From assembly GCA_905221605.1 (NCBI GenBank), contig CAJNDS010000003.1, positions 1 to 64,000 of the forward strand: 64,000 bases of DNA. Reading direction: 5' to 3'. The notes beneath the pieces are model-generated. The model did no database searches. It was not told the DNA's origin and saw nothing but the letters and a program-made list of their open reading frames with translations. This DNA comes from Symbiodinium natans (taxonomy: Eukaryota > Sar > Dinophyceae > Suessiales > Symbiodiniaceae). This document shows, in pieces, positions 9,381 through 17,921 of the stretch. Numbering within the stretch: the stretch's first letter is position 1; every line of letters starts with the position of its first letter. A program made the position numbers and the translations under genes.

Positions 9381-10320
9381 TATCTGCTGGTCCGCACGTC
9401 CGAGCCCTCCTTGGCATAGGGATTTTTGGAAGGGAACTCTTCCATCCGGGAATCCAAGAGCTGTCGAACCGGGTGAACGCAGCATCTCGGAAGCTGATTC
9501 CTAGTTCATGGTTGGGATAGAACGAAAAAAATTAAAATTCCTATTCCTTATTGAGTTTAAGTATCCTTCAACATGTACAATGATACCCCACTATGACAAA
9601 GATTCTTGAAGGGTGGCCAAGGAAGCTACCACTCTTGGATCCCGACTGCAGCACTTCTCGTAAGTGCCCCTTCCACCCCAGCAGGTGGGATGCTGGCTGA
9701 ACTGAGCGAACGTATCACCTATACTGAACTTGGAACACCAGCAAAAATGACATTTTCTGCTGTTTCTTACGAATTAGAATACCCCAAAATGAAAATTATT
9801 TCCAAGTAACCCTGAGTCACAACACAGCCATTCCTTGTCATGATCGCCACCCCAACAGGGCTCCTTCACATCTTGAGCACCCTCGTGCCTGACGGCAACG
9901 GAAACGTTTAGATCCAGATCCTTGGACGGGCAGCATCGGCGGTGTGTGTAGATCGCGTCCCAGCATTCAGGATTCCCTGCTTCAGAGGCCGCGCCACAGC
10001 AGTAGTCCTGCGTCCAGCCCGCAGACCAGCAGCCCGCCGGCGCAGAGGCCACCTAGACTCCCCTCAGAACCTCAATTTAAAAATATTTTAAATATCCTCT
10101 TGGGTTTTTATATGAACAACATAAATAATGATTCCCAAGGGGGATAAAGCCACCTTCACAAACATGCATGGCAGGAAGCTGCAGACCAGAAAGGCCAGAG
10201 CTCTCATGCAGCACGGCCGACACATGCCTACAGACGCTCATTCCTCAGCTGACGACCCCTGCTACTCCAACATTTCAGTGCCTGGGGGGTTGCACCCTGG
10301 GAAGGTTGCTGCACTTTCTA
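9381..10320. other. Unique spacer, nothing recognised
   Basis: Exon-like open frames occur on both strands (9606-9809 plus, 9774-10052 minus), each under 95 codons and without a recognisable motif. An AT-rich patch lies at 10070-10130. Confidence 0.3.
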
Positions 10321-10324
10321 TAGG

Positions 10325-10415
10325 TTAGGCTCAAGAAGGGTGCCCTTGTTTGCTATTAGGGTTGATAAGGGAGCCTAAACCCCCTAAAAGAGAAGATGGG
10401 CACTACTGGGCATCT
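10325..10415. mobile_element. MITE-like element, family B, partial
   Basis: It keeps AAGAAGGGTGCCCTTGTTTGC, GTTGATAAGGGAGCCTAAACC and the right end CACTACTGGGCATC. The left inverted end is eroded. It contains one CCTAAACCCCC, a telomere-like seed. Confidence 0.65.
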
Positions 10416-10479
10416 TCGCATTTGCTTCTACAGGCTCTGGGCCGCTACGCAGAACCCATGAGGACGAGACGGAGTCATC

Positions 10480-10565
10480 AACACATGACATATGGGGGGC
10501 TTCAAAACATGTGGGTATCCTGTTTGGGGGGTCTCTTTATAAGAGATTCAGTTTAATTTGGGGCA
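10480..10565. repeat. Dispersed repeat family K, copy
   Basis: GTTTGGGGGGTCTCTTTATAAGAGATTC followed by TTTGGGGCAT corresponds to 32440-32500. Related copies lie at 26105, 27627, 39015 and 53925. Confidence 0.5.
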
Positions 10566-10796
10566 TAAACGGACCTCTGATGTCGCTATGAAGCTGCTGT
10601 AGCTTCCCCAAGAACCCAAGAGTCGAGAAATGTATGAAAATGGAGCATCCAAGAACCCTAACCGGGCTGGTTCTTTTTTGGGAATGAGAGAATAAGTTGC
10701 CTGAACGGTTGTATCCCTGAACGGGTATATGTGGGGCCTGTAGAATCCCCTTGAAAGGGTATATACAGGGCCCCTAATTCCCTCATTGGGGGTATG

Positions 10797-10890
10797 GTTT
10801 AGGGTTTTAGGGTTTAGGGTTTAGGGGTTTTTAGGGTTTAGGGTTTAGAGTTTAGTGTTTGGGGGGTTTTAGGGTTTAGGGTTTTGAGGC
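10797..10890. repeat. Interstitial telomeric repeats, TTTAGGG with TTTTAGGG variants
   Basis: About 12 imperfect units, several with an extra T or G. Confidence 0.9.
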
Positions 10891-12330
10891 TTCAGGGTAC
10901 AAGAACACTCGGCCCTGGCAGGTCCCCTACGTTGCGCGTGCACCTTGGACACAGACGGCGCGTGCACCTTGGAAGCGCGCGCGTACACCTTGGAAGTGGC
11001 GCCCCCCTCATTCCCTACTAAGAACCAGGGGGAAAACCCTGAACCCGAAGCCGCGCCGAATCTCGGAAATAACCCCCGCCCCTGGTTCTTAGTAGGGAAT
11101 GAGGAAATTGGCGGCCCAAAACATGCTCTTCAAAGGGAGTACTTAGGTACCGCACTCCCTCATTCCCTACGAAGAACCCAGCCAGATGACTGCCTGCCAT
11201 GGATGAGGTCAAGAAGCAACAAGGGAAAGAGCAAACTTCCTAGGGTCTCCAGGGTGCTAGGCCCTCTTGGCACTGCAGGCTAGGCCATCTGCCACATAAA
11301 CCCCCCCCACCCTCCTAAAACCCCCCAAATCCCGAAACCCGACACATCCCTAAAGTCTAAAGCCCCGAAACCCGGCACATTCCTAAATCCCTGAATCCCT
11401 AAGAGTCGGTTGCACAAATACTGAGCCCATGCAAAGACACTGCCCCTTCCTTCCCACCCCCGCGAAGGCACTGCACCCAAGTCTGATTCCTTGTCGCTCA
11501 ATCTCTCTGGCATGTTGTCGTGAATTTGTGGCTGTTGCAACCTCTGCTCACGAAGAGAACACCTTCACGTTCGACTTCGAAGTACGAAAGATGGAACCCC
11601 CTGAAAACACATCCCCCCCCCCCCCCCCCGTCCGTTGCACCGCCCTTTTGCGCCAGCTGCACCCAACACTCAGAACCGATCTTGAGACATGGCCATCTAC
11701 ATCCCTTCCCATAGGAGCTCGGCTGCACCTGGAGCTAGGTTGGGTTTTGAGGACTGTGGGCCTTGATGTTTCGGATTTGTTTGTCCGGGCTTTACAATTT
11801 AAGAAGGGCAAGTCGGGGTCAGGGTTCAAGGCTTAGGGTCGCGCCCACACAGAGGGTTTCCTGTTGCGGAGAGGGCACACTTGTTAGATAGGCTCTTTCA
11901 CGCATTTGCCAGATTTAGGGAGGAAGAGGGTACGTCTCGGATGTCATCCCACATACTAAGCCCCAGCACCCCGCAATATTCCTGTTATGTTGTGGCATTA
12001 TATAGTACACGCGCACACGCACCACGTCTTTGCTCAAATGTTGGGGGGTGTGGTTGGGGGTAGAGTATTCGTTTTGAAGGAACCCTATAAATCCCCGACC
12101 CTAACCGACCCCCTGAAACCCTAAACTGTTTACGCGTAGCCGCGTGGCTGGTTTATAGGGCTTAGGATTTAGCGCCCTCCATAAGCCCCCACAAGACCAC
12201 ACACTCCCAAGAGAACATCGCATTGAACCTACAGGTTTGCATGCTCATTTGCTGGTAGAACACCTACCTTCAGCCATGCACCACCTCCTTCGACTCACCT
12301 CTGCCACGCCAACAACTTCTGCAACTCAAC
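10891..12330. other. Mosaic of unique spacers
   Basis: The phrase CTCATTCCCTAC(T/G)AAGAACCAG recurs on plus at 11009 and 11159, and its inverse lies near 11084, giving a small nested inverted repeat. A run of about 18 C occurs near 11611-11628. A plus-strand frame (11429-11836) is exon-like but unidentified and crosses that homopolymer. Confidence 0.4.
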
Positions 12331-12334
12331 TTCC

Positions 12335-12391
12335 AGGGTTTAGGGTTTAGGGTTTAGGGTTTAGGGTTTAGGGTTTAGGGTTTAGGGTTCC
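12335..12391. repeat. Interstitial telomeric repeats, TTTAGGG
   Basis: Eight near-perfect units, followed by single inverted units (CCCTAAAA). Confidence 0.95.
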
Positions 12392-12494
12392 TACAAAAAC
12401 CCTAAAACCACGAAATCCCTAACCCAATACCGCCCATGCGCACCGTGGCTCGAGGGTCTGGTAATCCTGCGCCTGCGCTCAGACCCCCGGGAAT

Positions 12495-12637
12495 GGGTTT
12501 AGGGTTTAGGGTTTAGGGTTTAGGGTTTAGGGTTTAGGGTTTAGGGTTTAGGGTTTAGGGTTTAGGGTTTAGGGTTTAGGGTTTAGGGTTTAGGGTTTAG
12601 GGTTTAGGGTTTAGGGTTTAGGGTTTAGGGTTTAGGG
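12495..12637. repeat. Interstitial telomeric repeats, TTTAGGG, about 20 perfect units
   Basis: One of the longest pure arrays in the window. It ends at a 20-bp sequence that is repeated 92 bp further on (see 12635-12746). Confidence 0.97.
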
Positions 12638-12746
12638 ACCTACTGACCCAGAGCCTGCTCTGGGTCCAGGGTTTAGGGTTTAGGGTTTAGGGTTTAGGGT
12701 TTAGGGTTTAGGGCGTTTAGGGTTTAGGGACCTACTGACCCAGAGC
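12635..12746. repeat. Direct repeat - telomeric repeats - direct repeat
   Basis: GGGACCTACTGACCCAGAGC occurs at 12635-12654 and again at 12727-12746, flanking a TTTAGGG block (12669-12729). The first copy is followed immediately by CTGCTCTGGGTCC, so it reads as two family C ends joined with no interior. The second copy leads into a family C-like element (to about 12823). Confidence 0.8.
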
Positions 12747-12965
12747 AACCTAGGCACAAGCAGGTACCCTTTTTGGTTTAGAGGGGGCCAATTCGGGAAC
12801 CTGTGCCCTAAAGAAACCACAGAGTTTTCCTGGAGTGCCCAACCCCAGAGAATCAGGGTGGGGATGTTCGAAGTAAAATAATTCTTCATTTACTTCTGGG
12901 AGGAAACCGACCTAAATTCTAAGCAGGAACCCTCAAGGCGGGGCGATCCTCGTCTGAAACCTTAT
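12747..12965. mobile_element. Family C-like element remnant and spacer
   Basis: CAACCTAGGCACAAGCAGGTACCCTTTTTGG with GGGAACCTGTGCCCTAAAG continues the family C left end. The right end is not found. The rest is unique. Confidence 0.45.
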
Positions 12966-13034
12966 ATAAACCCGAAACCCGAAACCCTAAACCCGAAACC
13001 CGAAACCCTAAACCTAGGCTCCAGAGCAGGCCCC

Positions 13035-13230
13035 TAACTCCACTCCAGGGAGATCCTGGGGTTGGGCACTCCAGGGAAACTCTGGGGTTGGGCACTCCAG
13101 GGAGACTCTGGGAGAGTGGGGTTGGGCCCTTGAGGGAAGCTGGGGTTGGGCACTCCAGGGACACTGTTGGGCACACCAGCTTTGGGGTTGGGCACTCCAG
13201 GCACACTCGGGCACTCCAGGGACACTCTGC
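13035..13230. repeat. Minisatellite, GGGGTTGGGCACTCCAGGGA unit
   Basis: Six to seven imperfect units of about 25-35 bp, containing GGGTTGGGC(A/C)CT and CCAGGGA(A/G)ACTCTG. The minus strand reads as P/Q/S/V-rich repeats in all three frames, so the open frames are repeat products. A short CCCTAAACCCGAAA stretch precedes it (12968-13015). Confidence 0.85.
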
Positions 13231-13660
13231 GCGAGGAGAAGTAGACGGGCGAGGAGAAGTAGACCGGCCGGGGAGAAGAGTTGAGTTAACCACGCACCGA
13301 GAGTGGGGAAAAAACCGTTCTACTAGTGCAGGGAACAACCCTAAACCCCAAACCCCAAACCCTAAACCACAAAATTGGCGTCAGGTTTCGGTGGAGCCTT
13401 TTGTAGGCGTCAGGTGCTGTTAGGGACATGAAGGGTTGGGTGGGGGGCTTCAATTCAGGAGGTGTAGGGATTTGAGTTAAAACACTCTGAAAAAATCCTA
13501 AATCTGATCCTCTTAAACGCTAAGTCCTAAATCCCAAACTCCAAACCCTAAACCCAACAAGGGAACACATCACACATCCTAGTGGCCTTACTAGCAACTG
13601 CCGCTATGGTACTGGAATGGACGATCTTGATGTGAACTCTTACGCTCCATTGTTTGGTTC
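13231..13660. other. Spacer with short CCCTAAA remnants
   Basis: Short telomeric patches at 13338-13370 and 13520-13555 and a family J-like stretch at 13470-13525. Nothing else is recognised. Confidence 0.35.
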
Positions 13661-13663
13661 AGG

Positions 13664-13735
13664 TGTTTAGGGTTTAGGGTTTAGGGTTTAGGGTTTAGGG
13701 TTTAGGGCTTAGGGTTTAGGGCTTGGGGTTCCTGA
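13664..13735. repeat. Interstitial telomeric repeats, TTTAGGG
   Basis: About ten units, the last ones CTTAGGG and CTTGGGG. Confidence 0.95.
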
Positions 13736-13860
13736 AGCGGGCAAAAATCGTGAATTCGGCCTCTTGACTCGCAGCTCTGGGTCTTGCACGTCGGCGCCGA
13801 GCATCTGGACGCGGGCATGGAATCTAAACCTAGGTCTATTCTGAAGCGCCGTTTGGGAGT

Positions 13861-13940
13861 CTAGGGTTTAGGGTTTAGGAGTTTAGGGTTTAGGGTTTAG
13901 GGTTTAGGAGTTTAGGGTTTAGGAGTTTAGGGGCATCTAT
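13861..13940. repeat. Interstitial telomeric repeats with TTTAGGAG units
   Basis: TTTAGGG units alternate with the 8-mer AGTTTAGG(A/G). Confidence 0.9.
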
Positions 13941-14058
13941 GCTTAGGGTTTGAGCGTTAGAGTCGGAAAGCGCCACTCGAACTTACCAGCTCGGTCTTGG
14001 TGTGCATATAAGGGGCTTAGGGTTTTGGGATCCTTTTCATCAATCCTGCAGGCCCTTT

Positions 14059-14170
14059 CTAGACCCAGGAGTAACCTAGGAATAAAAAGGGTACTTTTTT
14101 TAGTCTTAAGGGGATTATAAGGGAGCCCCAACCCTGAAAAAAGGAAATAAGGGCCTACTCCGGGTCCTAG
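14059..14170. mobile_element. MITE-like element, family C, complete copy
   Basis: CTAGACCCAGGAGTAACCTAGG at the left is matched by the inverted TACTCCGGGTCCTAG at the right. The interior holds AATAAAAAGGGTAC, AAGGGGATTATAAGGGAGCCCCAACCCT and AAAAAGGAAATAAGGGCC. A CCCTGAAA telomere-like seed lies inside. Confidence 0.85.
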
Positions 14171-14173
14171 TAG

Positions 14174-14333
14174 CCCTAAACCCTAAACCCTAAACCCTAA
14201 ACCCTAAACCCTAAACCCTAAACCCTAAACCCTAAACCCTAGACCCTAAACCCTAAACCCTAAACCCTAAACCCTAAACCCTAAACCCTAAACCCTAAAC
14301 CCCCCAAAAAGGAAATAAGGGCCTACTCCTTTT
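14174..14333. repeat. Telomeric repeats between the MITE and a duplicate of its 3' half
   Basis: About 18 CCCTAAA units (14174-14302) follow the family C right end. They are followed by CCCCCAAAAAGGAAATAAGGGCCTACTCC, a second copy of that element's 3' half (14303-14329). The same arrangement with only three units occurs at 24623-24770. Confidence 0.9.
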
Positions 14334-14424
14334 TCGAGGCTCCTTCAAAACGATGACAGGGGCTAAATGGTCGCCCACAAGACCAACCTCCGGGATCCCT
14401 CGTGATCCCTTTGCTGCAGCTAGT

Positions 14425-14486
14425 CCTAAACCCTGAACCCTAAACCCTAAACTCTAAACCCTAAACCCTAAACCCTAAACCCTAAA
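14425..14486. repeat. Interstitial telomeric repeats, CCCTAAA
   Basis: About eight units with a CCCTGAA and a CTCTAAA. A short TTTAGGG block follows at 14563-14595. Confidence 0.93.
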
Positions 14487-14747
14487 GACGTAAACCTGGA
14501 ACTCCTTATTGGGCACAGGCACGGGCCCCCGGGGATTGCCAGGGTGTCAGGTGCCAATCAGAGGGTTTAGGGTTTAGGGTTTAGGGTTTAGGGGTATTTG
14601 GCATCTTCAGGCCCACTCTCGCACAACGCGAAGCAAGCACCAAACTGCCAGAGACCTCCCCCCAAAACACCCTTCCTGACCAGCCTGGATGAAGCCTCCG
14701 TCTTGTAGCCCTTGGCAATTTGAAGACAGGGGGGGGGGGAGGGGCGG

Positions 14748-14858
14748 GCTAAACCCTATAAACCCTAAACCCTAAACCCTAAACCCTAAACCCTAAACCC
14801 TAAACCCTAAACCCTAAACCCTAAACCCTAAACCCTAAACCCTAAACCCTAAACCCCA
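14748..14858. repeat. Interstitial telomeric repeats, CCCTAAA
   Basis: About 15 units. The first is CCCTATAAA, the 9-mer variant found in bulk at 46441-46795. A G-run (14730-14738) lies just upstream. Confidence 0.96.
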
Positions 14859-14989
14859 AGCCCTCTTACCCTGAACCGCACGGATCCCGTTGAGGCTCAA
14901 TCTTGGCCTTGGAGTTGAGGGAGAGCAGGGGTTTGGGTGTTTCGTGGCCTGTTCTTGAACCTCCCCAAACCTTGAACTGATCGCTGAAC

Positions 14990-15083
14990 CCTCAACCCTC
15001 AACCCTCAACCCTAAACCCTAAACCCTAAACCCTAAACCCTAAACCCTAAACCCTAAACCCTAAACCCTAAACCCTAAACCCT
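14990..15083. repeat. Interstitial telomeric repeats, CCCTCAA then CCCTAAA
   Basis: Three CCCTCAA units lead into about ten CCCTAAA units. A run of about 20 G follows at 15150-15169, then TTTAGGG units at 15203-15233. Confidence 0.95.
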
Positions 15084-15418
15084 ATGTGCGGCCGAAAGTC
15101 TCTGCCAGGCACCCATCAGCTTTGGCCCTCGGCGTGAGCTGAGGATGTCGGGGGGGGGGGGGGGGGGGGTTTACGGCTTTAGGGTTTGTCGGGTCATAAT
15201 ATGGTTTAGGGTTTAGGGTTTAGGGTTTAGGGTAGATAATGTAGTATGACTATTTGCGGTAACTTGCTTCAAGAAGCTCCTTAGCAAGAACCCACTCCTC
15301 GGGCCTGGGGTGGGGTTCTGGGCCAGAACCAAAGCCGGCTCTTGACGGGCAGAAAGCACTCCTGGGTCTCTAGCAGCAAGCCAAAAAATGAGGGTCTACA
15401 GTTTAGGGCTTAGGGTTG

Positions 15419-15498
15419 GTACCCCCCTTCTACTAACAGTCCTAAATTGGGAGTATCATAGGGGTGCGATAATCCTCATTAAGGACCTCCCGACTTTA
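15419..15498. mobile_element. MITE-like element, family F, partial
   Basis: CCCCCCTTCTACTAACAGTCCT at the left and ATTAAGGACCTCCCGACTTTA at the right correspond to the complete copy at 35671-35769. Confidence 0.65.
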
Positions 15499-16290
15499 GG
15501 GCTTAGGGTCTTAACCTCCTGGCTGGACAATCTACGGGCCATCAGGGTGTGGACCCTAAACGCCCAAACCCTGAACCCCTTAAGCCCATACACCCGAAAG
15601 CCCACGAACCGTAAACCCTAAACCCTAAACCCTGATAAACCTTTGCCGCGCGAGTCTGAGTGCCTGGCGGATGCCCACTGGAGGGAGGCCAGCCTCAATC
15701 GGAAGCTGACGGGAAGAGGGTTTAGGGTTTAGGGTTTAGGGTTTAGGGTTTAAAGCCTTCTTAGGGGTTGTCTGTGTGATTGAGGACCTTATTGCAAGAT
15801 GCCTCCGGGGAGGCACTCACCCCAAACCCTTACGCCCTTGTCCTCGAAACCTTTAGATCCTGGGACCGTCAAGGCCTCAAAATCCTTAAAGCCCTTGAAA
15901 CCGGTAAAACCCTTAAAGACGGCAAACCCCGTAATCCCTTAAACTTAAGCTCTTAAACCCTTAACCCCTCCTTCTTATACGGGTACGTACCCCCAACCCT
16001 AAACCCTAAACCTTACACGTGCCCTCTACGGGCCGGGCCCAGGGATTTAGGCTTTAGGGTTTTTTAGGGTCTTTAGGGTTCAGGTTTAAGGGCGGTTTAG
16101 TGTGCTTTAGGTCGAGGGTGGAACCCGTGTCTTGGGGGGCGCTTGGGGTGAGAGGGCTCAGGCTCTGGATTTCTACTTTCAGGGCCCTTCGCAAACCATC
16201 CTCTCCCATCTCCTTTCTTGCACTCACCCTTGCTATCACTGGGGTAGCTGTGGGGGCCCTATAACTATTAAACTATGGCTTTCCTAGGAA
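15499..16290. other. Spacers with short ITS blocks
   Basis: Short CCCTAAA (15612-15633) and TTTAGGG (15719-15752) blocks and a diffuse stretch of CTTAAACCC-like units (15850-16010). No gene is recognised. Confidence 0.4.
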
Positions 16291-16294
16291 TATA

Positions 16295-16396
16295 CTTACT
16301 TCTCCAATAACCAAGGGCGAACAAAGGTTAAACTTTCATATTCCTACTAAATAAGGAAACCCAAGAAGTTTAAAGTTCAACTAACAGCGAAGTCAG
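16295..16396. mobile_element. MITE-like element, family D
   Basis: CTTACTTCTCCAATAACC and the inverted right end AGCGAAGTCAG, with AAATAAGGAAACCCAAGAAG inside. Confidence 0.85.
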
Positions 16397-17205
16397 TATG
16401 TAAGGGAACAATTTCAGGGTAAGAAAAATGTTCGAACCTAGCCCTGATCAGAGTTAGTGCTTAGGGCTGAGGGGGTTTTTTTAGATCGAAGGCGAAGACT
16501 TGCAGCCTGACCCGCTGCGTCCTTGGCTTTAGGGTTCAGGGTTCAGGGTTCAGGGTTTAGGACCCAAAGCTTCTCCCAATTTTTGCAGGTCCTGCAAAAA
16601 CACGTTGCACCATGTGCGACACCACACACGGCTGCCTTTTGAAGAGCAGTTGCAACAGCAGCCCGCATGCAGTTGAGAGCATTCTCACCGCCCCCCCCCC
16701 CCCCTTGAATTTCCAGAACCTTCTACCCTTAAACCCTAAACCCTAAACCCCCCAAGCTTTTTGAGAGACGGAGTGTAGGCGCCTCTGCGACCATCTCACG
16801 CACGACTTCTGAAGCTCGCGTTGTGAGCTCCTGGCTTCAATGCAGGGGTTTAGGGTCTAGGGTTTAGGGTTTAGGGTTTAGGATTTAGGGTTTAGGGTTC
16901 TAGTGGAAAATCAAGGACTCGTACAAACGATGACCCACTCTTCCGTTCCCTACTACCCAACAGTAGCTTCAAGCCAAGGATATACGCACGAGGTTTCCAG
17001 CCACCAATCGAGACAGGAAGCCCGTTTCTGGCTTCGTGGGGTGTATCAGCAGCACTGTTTAGGGTTTAGGGTTTAGGGTTCAGGGTTTAGGGTGTAGGGT
17101 TTAGGGTATTGAACATCCTAACAAGGGAACAAAAAGGTGCCACAGGAGAAGCCCAGTGTGCTTGGGTTTCTGCGTAGTAAGTAGGGTTCTAAGACTGCCA
17201 GACAC
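16397..17205. other. Spacers with ITS blocks
   Basis: TTCAGGG/TTTAGGG (16530-16560), a C-run (16690-16704), CCCTAAA (16729-16752), and TTTAGGG blocks at 16853-16898 and 17057-17108. The intervening 100-150 bp pieces are unique and unidentified. Confidence 0.45.
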
Positions 17206-17208
17206 GCC

Positions 17209-17416
17209 AGACACCAGAGTAACCCAGGAACAACAAGGGGTACCCTTTTTGGTGCACAGGGGCTAATAAGGGACCCTAAACCCTAAACCCTAAACCCTAA
17301 ACCCTAAACCCTAAACCCTAAACCCTAAACCCTAAACCCTAAACCCTAAACCCTAAACCCTAAACCCTAAACCCTGAACCCCAAAAAAAGGAAGAAGGGC
17401 CTACTCTGCGTCCTAG
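17209..17416. mobile_element. MITE-like element, family C, split by an internal telomeric array
   Basis: The left half (CACCAGAGTAACCCAGG, GGGGTACCCTTTTTGG, GGGGCTAATAAGGGACCC) runs to about 17275. About 15 CCCTAAA units follow (to 17380), then the right half AAAAAAAGGAAGAAGGGCCTACTCTGCGTCCTAG. In complete copies only a single CCCTAA-like seed occupies this place, so the array appears to have grown or inserted inside the element. Confidence 0.85.
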
Positions 17417-17590
17417 AATCAGGTTCTCACCACGTGTCACTTCTCAGTCCAGTTTTCACTACCCATGAACCGCCAAGTGCCCTAAATGGTCGAAAGACTT
17501 ACATGCTACACCCGAGGCACCAAACTAAATACATAGATGTATATATATATATATATATCAATATACATATAAATAAATATATATAGAGTC
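17417..17590. other. Left flank of the large transposon, ending in (TA)n
   Basis: Unique sequence passing into a TA microsatellite with imperfect TACATA/AAATAA units (17529-17585). A matching TA tract lies on the other side of the element (22770-22802). Confidence 0.7.
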
Positions 17591-17614
17591 CGGGGGACTG
17601 TGGGCGTGCACTTT
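17591..17614 (+). repeat. Left terminal inverted repeat of the transposon
   Basis: 24 bp, paired with 22741-22764. The core TGGGCGTGCACT also occurs in direct orientation at 22391-22402. Confidence 0.7.
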
Positions 17615-17921
17615 TTTCCCATATTTCTCTCATCTCAGACAAAACAAGTCCAGGTCTTGGTTATCGGGGGGTGACTCTTTTGTTTTCTCATCGGGTGGGC
17701 GAATATACTGTTGAGCCTTATGCCAAGCATGCGAGTATGCCAAAGCAAATCAGCGACATGGTGCATGTCCTGACTAGCTATATTTTACATATTAAGTGGT
17801 GATCTCCCTTGTATTAATTATTAAGTCATTTTTCATTATTTATGTGAGTACATGATATGTATGAAGTGTTACTATGCTTCATGCCATGCCTTGATCAAAT
17901 CGAAACAGCTTTTCAGATCAA

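Noticed and set aside
12920-13338. 139-codon minus frame with Pro/Ser repeats
   Set aside because: Follows from the 25-35 bp minisatellite; all three minus frames give similar repeats.
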